Positions 41,101-51,319 of a stretch of DNA of 64,000 bases are shown here, one piece after another. The notes beneath the pieces are model-generated. The model made no database searches. It was not told the DNA's origin and was given only the letters and a program-made list of their open reading frames with translations. Every line of letters starts with the position of its first letter. The stretch's first letter is position 1. Made by a program: the position numbers and the translations under genes. Source of the DNA: Atopsyche davidsoni (lineage: Eukaryota > Arthropoda > Insecta > Trichoptera > Hydrobiosidae); assembly GCA_022113835.1 (NCBI GenBank), contig JAILWY010000027.1, positions 8,496,501-8,560,500 on the forward strand, read 5' to 3'.

Positions 41101-42294
41101 CCGCAAACCTGCTTATGAGGACTACGAGTCACCGATTGCTATTAGTGACTTTTCAGTTTGTTCCAGATTTGTTTTCAATGTTAAACATTCAAGTGCCTTG
41201 CACTCGTGGAGCTCTGCTCGCGGCACCGTCGACCATGCTAGATATCACAACATACTTTAGACCACGTTAGGCTAGGTTGGAACGTACATACAGAAATGTG
41301 ACAAATGCGCCAACACTCGACATACACTCATATCACGGAATGCGTCAACCGACCCAAAAATCTACATCTATTACTACAATTTATATAAAATACACTTCTA
41401 CGTCATTCCATTGAACATTTTACACATTCAAATTATTTCCGCAAGTATTTCCTTGTGCCAATATCCTTGAACATATTTGACAGATTGAGAATCAGAAGTT
41501 GGAAATTAAGGCACAGAGCAAGGTTGGCTCCCTCGACAATGTAAAGCACAAGCCTGGTGGCGGAGACGTCAAGATATTCGATGACAAGGATTACCTCAAG
41601 CAGGTGTCGGGAGCCTCCGATATCAACACACCAATCAGCGAGGTATGTTCCCTAAATCATTCCACCTGGCCATGTTAGCCCCTTGACTGCTATGACGCCA
41701 TTTATAGAACCAATTACTTGGTAATTAGGCTTGTGAATTTTTAGTTTAAAACGACCTTTCAAGTTATTAAGTTTGAGCCTGCTGTAGCATCAAAATTTTG
41801 ACAAGAATTCTTAAAAATTTAAAGTTTCAATTCAATGAGATGAATCAAGCTAGCAATAATTTCATAAAATAGTTTATTGGTTGATTTTTTCATTAAAACG
41901 ACTAGATGTATTGTAGTATAATGATTGATGAGATTTTATTCTTGGTGATAATGTTAGATTTGTCCAGATTTTATTGAATTTCAGTACGAACATTAAAAGT
42001 TGACATAATTCATCCTTTTCCAGCAAGCATACATTTATACTTTCTACTAAAGTACTGCGTAGGACGTGGTCGACATTCTCAACATATGTACTCGATGTTC
42101 AGGTAAACTATGTGTACAGAGACTTGTGCTAACAGGAGTATGGAGTGTGGATATTAGCTAGTCGGTGCATAAGTGGTGGTGCAGTAGTGGACTTGGCTAA
42201 CGAGTGCATGTAGCTAACGAGTGTGTTTGGTCCCCAGAGCCCCGTGCCTCCGGAGCCTCCTGTGTCTGACGAGAACCTGAACCGAGAGAGTTAG
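29105..42294 (+). CDS. Microtubule-associated protein tau, whole gene span (eight coding exons)
   Basis: Proposed coding join: 29105-29137, 33396-34632, 34761-34804, 37552-37729, 38338-38543, 39308-39493, 41484-41642, 42238-42294; 2,100 bases and 699 residues. Every junction is GT-AG and every phase agrees. Tau binds the microtubule lattice and stabilises axonal microtubules. Residues 12-150 are Pro/Gly/Gln-rich, 150-500 Ser/Pro-rich with many proline-directed phosphosite-like SP/TP pairs, and 517-660 carry five repeats with PGGG at about 531, 560, 590, 622 and 652. KIGS (520, 579) and KVGS (641) match the PAR-1/MARK target motif known in tau. The predicted protein has no cysteine. Vertebrate tau has three or four repeats, Drosophila tau five. 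The repeat exons are near certain; the first exon is the least certain. Confidence 0.93.
29519..29696. mobile_element. Short element with hAT-like inverted ends in tau intron 1
   Basis: The left end CAGGGGTAGTCAAACT and the right end GCTTTGGCCACCCCTG are inverted copies (CAGGGGT-G-CAAA core), the type seen in hAT-derived MITEs. The element is about 178 bases long and non-coding. No clear target-site duplication is visible on its flanks. Confidence 0.6.
30038..30093 (+). promoter_or_regulatory. Cluster of YY1/Pho-like sites in a CpG-rich block of tau intron 1
   Basis: Two tandem GGCCATTTTGAC units (30,038-30,049 and 30,050-30,061) are followed by CCAAGATGGCGCC (30,081-30,093). GCCATTTTG and, on the other strand, CAAGATGGCG are the known core of YY1 and its insect homologue Pho. 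The surrounding 29,940-30,240 is GC- and CpG-rich against an AT-rich background. A downstream promoter or a Polycomb-type element is plausible; function is inference. Confidence 0.4.
30854..31046 (+). mobile_element. Foldback MITE, copy 2, in tau intron 1
   Basis: Complementary ends ATAATAAAATACTTGAGTGA (about 30,856) and its inverse near 30,980-31,005 flank a diverged core that keeps GTGACCGGTTTCGCCAACC. The tail GGAATTCCACTAAGTATTCT followed by CTGTCAAAAATATTGAAT is the same as in copy 3. The internal arms have decayed, so it is probably older than the other copies. Confidence 0.75.
31898..32036 (-). CDS. Candidate exon of an unknown minus-strand gene inside tau intron 1
   Basis: On the minus strand an ATG at 32,036 opens 46 codons and ends at CTGACAG followed by a perfect donor GTAAGT (exon edge 31,898, phase 1). 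The peptide begins [14 protein letters not shown] and has a basic Ser/Arg/Gln-rich second half ([18 protein letters not shown]). That composition resembles a mitochondrial presequence, but I recognise no family. No partner exon was found downstream (below 31,890). It could be a nested gene's first exon, a mobile-element exon or a retained fragment. Confidence 0.3.
32422..32547 (+). other. Small exon-like frame of unknown origin in tau intron 1
   Basis: An ATG at 32,422 opens 41 codons beginning [20 protein letters not shown], a strongly basic/polar start that is unusual for AT-rich intronic translation. No donor site or domain supports it, and the end becomes hydrophobic ([10 protein letters not shown]). 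It may be a pseudogene piece. Not assigned. Confidence 0.15.
33396..34632 (+). CDS. Tau coding exon 2: large projection-domain exon
   Basis: The acceptor is at TATATCCAAG and the donor at GCAGAG followed by GTACCT; the exon enters in phase 0 and leaves in phase 1. It encodes residues 12-423. The first 140 are Pro/Gly/Gln-rich ([19 protein letters not shown]), the later part Ser/Pro/Arg/Asp-rich with an acidic run (QDDDDDVV) and many SP/TP pairs ([17 protein letters not shown]). It is GC-rich with strong GC3 bias, unlike the intron on both sides. The frame is open upstream to 33,372 only by chance: the MCFDFISK extension is intron. This matches the disordered N-terminal half of insect tau. Confidence 0.88.
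34761..34804 (+). CDS. Tau coding exon 3 (44 bases)
   Basis: The acceptor CCTGTTGCAG and the donor GTAAGT are both strong. Joined to the G left by exon 2 it reads [15 protein letters not shown] in frame and leaves in phase 0. The acidic, Ser-rich peptide fits the projection domain. The exon is too short to be found from an open frame alone; splice sites and phase identify it. Confidence 0.85.
36316..36783 (-). mobile_element. Non-LTR retrotransposon reverse-transcriptase C-terminal fragment
   Basis: The minus-strand frame includes [20 protein letters not shown] followed by [13 protein letters not shown] and [11 protein letters not shown]. This is the region just after the reverse-transcriptase core in insect RTE/CR1-like LINEs (typical form: RRLEAFEMW-YRRILKI-W-D-V). 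Catalytic motifs and the endonuclease are missing, so it is a 5'-truncated dead copy. It lies antisense to tau inside intron 3. Related decayed copies are at 19.8-20.3 kb and, shorter, near 0.7 kb and 38.6 kb. Exact clade is uncertain. Confidence 0.8.
36830..36861. repeat. Perfect short hairpin
   Basis: Arms TGCCTCTGGTGTC and GACACCAGAGGCA are exact complements around a six-base loop (CAACCA). It lies directly beyond the retroelement fragment and about 690 bases upstream of tau exon 4. It may belong to the element. Confidence 0.75.
37552..37729 (+). CDS. Tau coding exon 4: Ser/Pro-rich linker before the repeats
   Basis: The acceptor is GGTTTTTCAG and the donor AAGAAAA followed by GTTTGT; entry is phase 0 and exit phase 1. 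Encodes residues 439-497 with [39 protein letters not shown] and SIDKK. Lys/Ser/Pro-rich KSPSK-type motifs of this kind form the proline-rich flank that strengthens microtubule binding in tau. High GC and GC3 against an AT-rich background confirm it is coding. Confidence 0.9.
38338..38543 (+). CDS. Tau coding exon 5: microtubule-binding repeat 1 and first half of repeat 2
   Basis: The acceptor is TTTGCTCGAAG (weak -3 base) and the donor AAG followed by GTTAGC. The frame enters with two bases that complete a Lys codon from exon 4 and leaves in phase 0. It reads VPMNKVQVG, then [17 protein letters not shown] (repeat 1), then [17 protein letters not shown] (repeat 2). The exon ends just after PGGGDKK, the same point where exons 6 and 7 break the repeat. 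A stronger acceptor at 38,185 leads to a frame with stops and was rejected. Confidence 0.93.
38544..39307 (+). other. Tau intron 5 with retroelement scrap and perfect hairpin
   Basis: A 764-base intron. Bases of about 38,596-38,650 match the end of the retroelement family seen in intron 3 (TCCTCAGAGGAAGTTGGTGA). A perfect hairpin follows (38,657-38,689). The rest is AT-rich. Confidence 0.7.
38657..38689. repeat. Perfect 15-bp hairpin in tau intron 5
   Basis: Arms TGCCGAGCCAGTGAT (38,657-38,671) and ATCACTGGCTCGGCA (38,675-38,689) are exact complements around a three-base loop. The stem is GC-rich in an AT-rich intron and starts 114 bases after the exon 5 donor. It would form in the pre-mRNA. 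It abuts a retroelement scrap, so it may be element-derived. Confidence 0.9.
39308..39493 (+). CDS. Tau coding exon 6: repeat 3 and most of repeats 2 and 4 (symmetric cassette)
   Basis: The acceptor is TATATTTCAG and the donor AAG followed by GTATAC; 186 bases, phase 0 at both ends. It reads [40 protein letters not shown] and [20 protein letters not shown]. It starts and stops at the same place within a repeat, so omission would leave a seamless three-repeat protein. The string [16 protein letters not shown] is identical to repeat 1 at the protein level but differs at synonymous sites, so the duplication is not recent. Confidence 0.95.
39494..41483 (+). other. Tau intron 6
   Basis: A 2.0 kb intron, mostly AT-rich. 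The region from about 40,930 to 41,330 is less AT-rich and includes a weak exon-like 69-base segment, which I rejected. No repeats were recognised. Confidence 0.6.
41484..41642 (+). CDS. Tau coding exon 7: repeat 5 and post-repeat region
   Basis: The acceptor is TATTTGACAG and the donor GAG followed by GTATGT; 159 bases, phase 0 at both ends. It reads [11 protein letters not shown], then [20 protein letters not shown] (repeat 5), then [19 protein letters not shown]. The KVGS serine corresponds to the last KxGS site of tau. This exon is also symmetric. Confidence 0.95.
42238..42294 (+). CDS. Tau coding exon 8: C-terminus and stop
   Basis: The acceptor is TTGGTCCCCAG; the frame reads [18 protein letters not shown] and stops at TAG (42,292-42,294). 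It enters in phase 0, matching exon 7. The short acidic tail contrasts with the basic repeats, as in other tau proteins. Confidence 0.9.
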   Translation, partial: SPVPPEPPVSDENLNRES

Positions 42295-42414
42295 AGTGGA
42301 GAACCGCCGGCGCAACCTAAGCTAACAAAACTAACGACCATCTTAGATGTGGTTTTTGAGCACGGATCTAATAAGCTAACACTTTAATGATAGTGGAGTA
42401 TTGTAACTTTTGTC

Positions 42415-42420
42415 AATAAA
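42415..42420 (+). terminator. Polyadenylation signal candidate for tau (proximal)
   Basis: AATAAA lies 121 bases after the tau stop codon, within TTTTGTCAATAAAGTCATC. A second AATAAA at 43,484-43,489 could serve a longer 3' UTR. Which is used cannot be read from sequence. Confidence 0.5.
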
Positions 42421-43483
42421 GTCATCAGCAGAGCCGAGCACGGCGGAACAGAAGCCTTGTCCAAACATAACATCCCTATGAATAGTTTTCTAATCTTTAT
42501 TTTGCATGTTAAGGTTTCCGACGATTGCAATAACAGGAGGATGCGATGATTGTAGATATTTCAGAGTATTCATTAATGTTATGTGAATTTTGAAATGTAT
42601 TTACTATGTGTGTGCCATTTTCTCTCGTCCTTTATATAACTCCTCGAGTATTTGAAATTAACTTGACTTGTGACATATCGTCAACAAAACTAACATTGGC
42701 AATATTGGTATTTTATGATTTTTTACACAAGTATAGTGGGTTTTGTAAAGAAAGTGTTTCATATTAAAAACTAGAAAATGCAATCTAAACAAAAAAACAT
42801 ATATAAAGTAATTTTAATTCATTAAGATAAAATTAAGACATATTATTCAAATATTATAGTATATCTGATATGATAAAATACCATCAATAGATATTTTGAT
42901 TGCAGCACTTTTTTGGGAGCATTTGTTTGTAGATTAACATTATTTGACTAGTATCATTTGAATATATCTCATTTGGTGAACGTAATCGCCCTTACTTTGT
43001 TTATTTTGGTAAAAGTAAAGATAAATATCTTTTTAAGAAGGCAGTCCCGAGTCAAATGGAATAACTCTGACTCTGAGATGTTACCGCGTGACTGAGGACA
43101 AGGATCAGAGATAATCTGAAAGTGATAAGTACAGAAAAATAGACTTTTAAGTGTAAAATTTTTATAATTCTTTCTATTAGTTGTAATATCAGCTATTTTG
43201 TAAGATAAGGCAGCAAAATCTGCAAGCTTGTAGCGTTGCATTTATTCGATACATAAAATATTGTAAGGTAACATTGAAGCTGCGGAGAATCCTATTAAGT
43301 CCCCTCACTTATTTTTGAAGTAGAAGAGTACGAAGCGTAGCCCGCCCTTCAATGCTGCCGGTTATTATAAGTTTGTATTTTCAGTTAGACATCATCTAAG
43401 ATATATTACGATGTTAATGAGTATACTGATGTAGCACTCGCTGCGTAAATGTGACGCCATCGCTGTAATGTTACATTTACTGA

Positions 43484-43489
43484 AATAAA
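43484..43489 (+). terminator. Distal polyadenylation signal candidate
   Basis: AATAAA within TTACTGAAATAAACCTG, followed by a C/T-rich, less AT-rich stretch. It may end a long tau 3' UTR. Weak support. Confidence 0.3.
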
Positions 43490-44168
43490 CCTGTTTCAAT
43501 ATACAAACCTGCACTTTATCTGTCAACCACCTACTGCCCTCGTCAGTACAGTCTTCAGGCACTGTAGAGCACCGCACAGTGTTGCCTAGTCTGATGTAAT
43601 TACAGTATAGTCTCGGCACACCTAGCACTCTTGCCTTTGTGAAGCAAACTGACGACTTCCTCCAGACCTCCAGGTAAATTATAAAACCATTTATCATACT
43701 TTACAAGTGAAATGCTCAAAATATCAACATATGACTCAGGTATAAAAAGACATTGTTGATAATAATAAATTTACAGTAATTGATTTAAAAATGTATATAT
43801 CTAATGTCAACCTCTCTGAAATACCGACATTACATATGGAGATATAATTTTCAGAGATTTTAAACACCTGAATTCTCATAGTGACTATCTTTTTATAAAC
43901 TTTATTTCTGATATTTTCTTTTGTTTTAAACTAAAATATATATTTAATTATTGCAATTAAAAATTACAATAATTGACAAGTGAACTCTCATTATAAAATT
44001 TCACTAAATCTCTAGTGATTTTTTACCTTCTTTTTTTTTTAGCAGAACTCTGATACATCAATTTCAATTTATGTAGCATATTATTTAGATACACACATGT
44101 ATATGCAAATAAAATTAGGAAAAAATTACATATATTAAACTGTACGAATCTCGAACAGGATTTCTCAG

Positions 44169-44380
44169 AATACATGTCGCTACAAGACATGTCACGAAGG
44201 CAGTCCATGGCAGCACGCTGTGCACCAGGTGGCGATCGGTTCGCTCAACGACCGCAGCGACCGCAGAGACCTCGCACAGCACGTGACCCCTCCAGCCGAT
44301 ACCGCGCACTCTCCCCGCGCAAGTGCCAGACGCCCCGCATCGAGGTCGGCATGGAGAGACCTCCCTTCAGGATCTACTAG
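44169..44380 (+). pseudogene. GC-rich exon-like block of unknown identity downstream of tau
   Basis: A strong acceptor (AGGATTTCTCAG) precedes a GC- and GC3-rich block in very AT-rich DNA. Two frames look coding in turn: the first half reads HAVHQVAIGSLNDRSDRRDL, while the second half in another frame reads SPRKCQTPRIEVGMERPPF and stops at TAG (44,378-44,380). That switch suggests a frameshifted relic, or a sequencing slip in a real terminal exon. I do not recognise the family. It could be an alternative tau last exon, the end of another gene or a retrocopy. Confidence 0.35.
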
Positions 44381-46556
44381 ACACCGCGGCCTTTAATACA
44401 CTCTGCCTCAGTGGAACTCAAAACCAAACTCGTATGAGGGGTACTTTGTCAAAAATATATAATTTTGCATGGAAATTAACGTATCACTCAGAATTACTTG
44501 ATTTCATATTGCCATTAAAGTTGTTATTACAAATCAAGCCACAGAATCAATCTTCATAGAAATGAAGTTTCAAAAGCATAATACTTGTAATACAGGTGAC
44601 AATACTTACGCTTAAATATTACTTGATTCCAAAAAATATTAGAAAGTTTCAACTGCAAAATAATCCTAAAAAATAAAATACTTACTTTTTATTCATAGTT
44701 TTCTAAAAACTTGATATCCATGTTTTCCTTATAATTTAAATAAAGGACAGCAATTTATAATAGATATAGCATTTTTGGCCTCGACTAGTGTTAGTTATGA
44801 CTGGAGCTATAATATACTTGCATATGTATATTATTATTTGTACTAGTATGGTTTTGATCCTTCGAGTAATCAATTCTGTGCAGCATTTTCCACTGGTCAG
44901 CGTCCACGAGTACCAGTACCAAATATACTACATTAATTTCTATACTTCTTTGGGATGTTTTCTCATAAAAATGAGCTTACCTAGCATGGAAATCTCTAAA
45001 CAAACTAACCCATCATGAGATTCATGGACCAGTGCTTTGAGATGAGTTGAAAAATCAGGGGCCTACAACCCTTAGAGTACATATTGAAAGGATCCTTTTA
45101 CACAATTCCTCACACTACTTTCCTTCTTCTGCCCTACATGATCAGATCTGATAGGAAGCTGCAAATGCGGCTTTTAATACTGTTTTGGATACATACCACA
45201 GTTAGTTTTGAAAAGCAGTCTAAAGAGCAAGTATGTTCTTGATGCTTATTGCTTAACGGCAAGATCTTATGCTATCAATCCATTTTAAAACCTATCTATT
45301 TTTTCACAGCACATTGTATCAGTTTTGAAGCAGATTAGTTTTGTATGATTTAAGATACATAGATAATAATTCATTTCATTTCGTATATCCTATATCATTG
45401 ATAATAATTTCTTATTATTTAAATGGAAATAATTATTCTGTATTTAATAAACTTTTTCAGATTTCAATAATCTGGATTAAGTGAACGTTATTAATACATA
45501 AGATAAGCATTTACCAGATCGTATGTTTGGTTAGATCAAGTGGAGAGTATGAAATTTCAAATATGTATTTTATTATTATATATTTGGTATTATTTCTATT
45601 TGATAAATGCGCACATAGGCTAGTATTGTTTTTTTTTTTTACTAAAATTAGTTCAAATATTTTCTATAAATATCTAATAGTAATTATTCTTGGGCAGTCA
45701 CAATAAAGTGTTTGTTTTATAAGCATCCAACTAAAAATAAAAGTAGTAAATTAACCAGCTTCGTTTCGGCTGCATCAATAGTGTTTTCAACTATTTTCAC
45801 ACACAGAATAAGTTTAATTACCCTTAAAGTTTTTTGTACACAAACACAGTTAAAATAATCCATATTTTAAATACAGTTTTTATAAAATTACAGTTTAACA
45901 GAGGTCATTGTTTTTAATGAAGAACCAGGAATTTCACTTTCAATGCAACAATACTGAATCGGAAAAATATTTTCATTCATTCTATTATTTTTATATTTTT
46001 ACACAAACTTTAGCAAATATCAAATATTTAAGAAAATAGGTCAAAATTAATGTAAATTATAAAGATTATTTTATAGAATGTAAAAAAAAAATATGTAGGA
46101 GACATCCTCATTCATTAATTTTAGTAATTTACATTGTCACTAAAATATATCGAAATACTCATGTGAAAAATTTAAAGGATAAAAAAAAGAATTTATATTT
46201 ATCATTAGTAAATCATTTTAAAAAATAATAAATTCTTAGTAATAGTGGATACTCTTCAGTATATTTAGCCAAAAGTATTTATGTAGGAAAATAGCACTAG
46301 ATTTATTTAATAAACGAATTGATGTATAAGTATTTCCACACACAAAAATTTATTACAATCACAAGGTAATTTTTAGAAAAGTATTTTGCCATAAAGATAT
46401 TTATTTTCCAATACTAAAATATTATTAGTCACGTTTCAACAGGTGTAATTTGTTTGAATAAATAATATATCAGTTAAAAAGACGATTTTTTTATTTTACC
46501 ATATTACTCAAATGCCCACACTCTGCACTGGTATCATATAAAGAAGATAAAAAAAT

Positions 46557-46612
46557 TATATATATATATATATACATGTATATGTATATGCATATGTATA
46601 CATGTATAATTT
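46557..46612. repeat. AT/TA-GT alternating simple repeat
   Basis: A run of TA units passes into alternating purine-pyrimidine sequence (TACATGTATATGTATATGC) with local near-palindromic character. Low complexity; no function inferred. Confidence 0.8.
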
Positions 46613-49600
46613 ATATTTAGATTATGTCAAAAAAAATAATATACATCCTTCAATGGAAGTAAATAAAACTACAGAATAATTTTTTCAGTTAGTTTTAATG
46701 AGTTATAATATTACAAACTTGTCACTTCGTACAGTATGGCACTTAAAATAAATTAACATAAATGGTATAAATGTACATTAGTAGAAATGAAGAAGATGAT
46801 ACTGTTAATAGATAAATCGTAATAAGTATACGTCGAAATCGGAAAGTGTGCATATCGGTCGTTCGTTTATAAACTTAACCTTTGGTCGCGCTGCGTGTAA
46901 CACAAATCACATAAAAGCAGTCATAGTAACCTTAACAATTATAGACAACATTAATATACCCCCGATCATTCTTTGTACATAACCTCAATCATAAACCTCA
47001 TCCTGTCTAGAGGGCACGTCTTCGGGGCATCCTACTCATTGAGATATCTGAGAACTGTCTGGAAAGTAACGTACACTTAAAAAAATAGAGCACCATTGAG
47101 ATAACCCAATGGCATCAAGAAAAATGTCTTCACATCTGTATTTTGTTTCAAGTGTCGCCGCCATTCCGGCGGATTGGATAAAAGAAAAACAATTTACATT
47201 TAAAGGCCACAAGACACATTCTGTAATCACATAAGCAATAAACCACTACACCTGACTTAGACCTAACTATGTTCAATACATGTTACTTATAAGTTAAGCT
47301 ATATTTCTATCTTTTGTATTTGGGTGTTGCTGTGTCACCAGTTAACAGTTATTATTTGTCACCTTGGTAATAATACAAAGACAATCTTTTACAAATATAT
47401 AAATAGGACAGTTACTTCTGAGGTTTCATAGTTCAATCATGACTCGCAGTGATATTGTTAAAATAATTATATTTATTTACTTTGATCGATATTATTACTT
47501 TAACATACAAATTTAAAGGGAGATTAATATAATATTAACAGACTTACTAGAACACGGGTGATTATAAACACATAAGCTGCGTGAAGAGAGACACAAGCTG
47601 AGCTCACTACCTAATGACATCTTTATAAAATGCAATCATACACAATATCCTAATAACTCATTTACTTATATTATGCTAAGATCGATTCCAAATTAAAGAG
47701 TAATAATAATCTCATACGCATACGAGTGAGTATCAATTCCATTCTTTCATGTATAATATATACACACAAAACTTTAAACAATACAAACGAATTTGTAAAA
47801 TAAAAACCGAAAATTGTGTGAACGAAACCAGCCAAACTTAATATCAAATTTTTGTTTTTTTTTATTATTTACTTAATGTCTTGAAATTTTTTTTATTAAC
47901 ATTTTTAATTTCATACCCTTTACCTCGTGAATAAGTATTTTTGCAGAAGCCTAATATTAGACTTGTGGATATTCAGTGTTATCTGAAGGAGAGGAAAGCT
48001 GGAAAAGGCTGCATGCTGTTAATACAGTTTAAGTGTTAGTTCACCAAATTCCCTGGATACTTATTTTACAACAATCGTGTAGACCTGAAATTACCCAAAT
48101 AAAAACCTTCCAAATCATACTTCTACAGGAAAGGAATATTAAGGTGCAGGTAATTCCATGCAACATGCGACATGCGGTTAATGTCTGTGGAATGTTACAG
48201 AAGTATGGATGATTAAGCCTCATGTCGATCTACGAATCTACAACGCATTGTAAAAATCAGTGCGTCTAAATGTAAGGAATGTATAAAAATACATATTCAA
48301 CATATTACTTGCAGTAGCTTGTTCACCACCACCTAATAGTAAAAGATCTAATATGATGAAATTATAATGAAACGTGATGTTACACAAATGATTACAAAAA
48401 AAAAAGGAAAACAAAATAAGTTGTAAATTATTGAAAGAGTGGAGCATTTTGGCTGGTCTCTAAAGGTATCGCTAAAAAGTATACCTGATCCACACAAGCT
48501 CGGTGAGTACAAAGTTAACATGGTGACTGAATCAAATTACTTCCCAAAACTCAAAGCAAATTTTGAATTTTGAGAGAATCGATATAAACAAAATAACAAA
48601 ATATAAAAAAAGCAAAACAAAAATTATAAAAATAGAAATGCAAATTACAGTCATTTGCAATGAAATGTCAGATTATAAAAAAAATGTTTAAAAAAAATGG
48701 TTAGTTATTTTAACCAAAATTATAATTGTTCAGTACTCGTTGGTTAGTTTTACGGGTGAATTGTAATCTGGATTGGTAAAATAATTATAACTTACCAATT
48801 TCTTATGATTAAGTCATTCATAATATCACATCTTCATACAAGTACCGAAATTAACCCTTGTTAGTATTAAAGATAAAAAAAAAAAACATAAGCTATACAA
48901 TGCCAACCAGCCTTACCAAAGCATGTAAATCACACTGCAGCCTTGATAGGTAGTGTAAATGTGCTCGGTCAAGTCACACTGACAAATTATTACATAAATC
49001 TTTTTTACAGTTTAACTTCTGTAAAAATACATCATAAGTATTTCTCTTAACCACTTGTAGGTTAATAATAAGAGTGAATACGATGTAAACTTATGTAATT
49101 TATGTCAGATGTAAACCAAGGCTGTATATTGCTATCATAGAAACAGAAAAGTATATCCAAAAGCTAAAAACCCATCAATAAAATAAAAGCTTACAAAATT
49201 AATATAAGTACTAACTAAGAAAAAATCAAATATTAAACTGTGTGCGACACAAAATTTCTGTACAATTATATAAAATTTTGTGATAAATAGTATAACGTGA
49301 AAGTAAATAAATCAGAAAAGGTATTTGTATATTACACAAAAGAATGGTATGGTTAGTGCAGTGTTTTGATACCCAACGGCTATGTTGGTTCGCGACTAGA
49401 ACTTCCACTGAAAGTACGAAACTTGGAACGAATAACTAAAATATGTTTCTATGTGAATGTCAATGTTGATAAAAAAATAAAAAATCTAAAAAAAGCAATA
49501 AGTAAACTACCATTGTGAGAAGATTTAATATACTTAACTAATATTTAATAATAATATGTTCTTGCCGAGGTAAGCTATCTTTTTATCATTCTGATGTAAC

Positions 49601-50551
49601 GAAACAATATAAAAAAGATGACACCAGACAATATGACATAGAAAGTGAGGTTAACTATAATATAATAATTATGCTAAAGAAGAGAATTGATAAGTTATAC
49701 ATTGTTATAATCTTAATCTAGTGTTTTATGCACATCTGTAAGTATAAAAATTGAAATACATTTTATCATAACTAATGAGTACACTGACTAACCTGAATTA
49801 AAATATTGACTATATGGTCTATAATTTTCAAAATTCATTGAAAGAAACCGTTCCTTCTTACAGATACATTAACTACAAAGTCCTAGTGATATCTAATAAG
49901 CATTTAGACTATGTATTGCAGGAAGCCGTCCTTATCCCGTAAAACCGTTATATAAGTAATGCTAAATGATTACTTTTGAAGACAGAGTAGCATTTGAAAT
50001 ACATAATCCCATATAAAAATATTCCCGTCCGCAACCATACTTCTTAGTGGCCTTTGACAACTTTCATTCACACATTATTAAAAAAATCATATTAAAAAAT
50101 AAGTAATGGCAATGCAGAAGTTACAATGTAAATTACTTAAAATGCTTCTTATACTGAAAATGCTTGCATATTGAAGCAGAACCGTAACTTGTACAATCGG
50201 CTCTCATATTGGCCATATGGCTTGCGAAGCACACTGGCAGTCAAACTTAATAGAAATCCAGCAAACCTACGGGGAATTAAGACTAGAACACACTTGGGAT
50301 AGTTCCAAACTCGAGTCGTATAACTTCACCCCATAACTACATTGCCCCGACATCACAAATTGCTTTACTTCCTACAGATGAATTCGTATTACGTCTGAGA
50401 TTACATTCTGATTAAATTATAAGATTCAATACAATAAATTCAAACGATTACATAACGTTTGCCAGAACACCTTTCTGCAAAACCAAGCATTCTGAAGAAA
50501 TTCTCAAACTAACAATTTAAATACAGACAGGACCAAGGACTAAATTTACTC

Positions 50552-50557
50552 TTTATT
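50552..50557 (-). terminator. Polyadenylation signal candidate for the RUSC gene
   Basis: TTTATT on the plus strand is AATAAA on the minus strand, about 765 bases past the RUSC stop, in AAAAATAAAGAGTAAA context. Several other AT-rich matches exist, so the assignment is weak. Confidence 0.3.
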
Positions 50558-51319
50558 TTTTTATAATACTTTTCAATTTTTCCAACTTATTTTAGTATAA
50601 AGAATAAGCTTTCATAGCGTCTTTGTACATCATAAACAAACTTTCAGTTTGACCAAAAATAATATTTAACATCATAAATATTGAGTTAACAGCAAATAAA
50701 CTGCGTTCAAGTAAAACAGGACCATGACGCCTTCTTCTCGAACATTCACAATTGTACAAACATTTTCTCGCAACAATATTCACTACCGGAGATCACATCA
50801 CAAGTTTAAACATCACTCGGTCACCTTTAACACAATATCACCCGATCTGAAACGCATCCGTTTAATTCAACAACCATCTTAAAACACTAAGTTACTAGGT
50901 CATTAGAGTAACTATGGCCGGCAGGCCGAGATATGGCAAAACTTATCGGGCATTAATGATGAATGATGAAAGATGAATAAGATATATTACATGATGCGTG
51001 AGATGGACGAGCGTTCATCACAAATGAGACCACTTCAGTATTAACGTTCCAATATTGTAGTTCAACAAGAGCGATGCGAGTTTGATAGTGCGTCATTAGT
51101 GTAAAAAAATATAGAACAGCGGTGACTTGCGGTTGTTGAGTTTGCTCTATTCCCGTATATTAACAATAAATAAGCCGTGCACGCGTCAGAATTATACTGT
51201 TAAAACATGCTTCATATCTGCCTATCGGTTAGTTGAAGAAATGCATCTCATTTGTTCAGAACGCTCGATGGGTCACACGTGGACACTGAGGAGTGACACG
51301 CGGACACTCAGAGGCGAGG

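Larger units (their letters stand above)
42421..51319. other. Convergent spacer between tau and RUSC 3' ends
   Basis: About 9 kb of AT-rich DNA between the two stop codons, presumably both 3' UTRs plus spacer. It contains GC-richer blocks at about 43,500-43,680 and 44,169-44,390 (described separately) and an AT-dinucleotide run near 46,557-46,575. Apart from those I see no gene-like frame. Confidence 0.6.
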
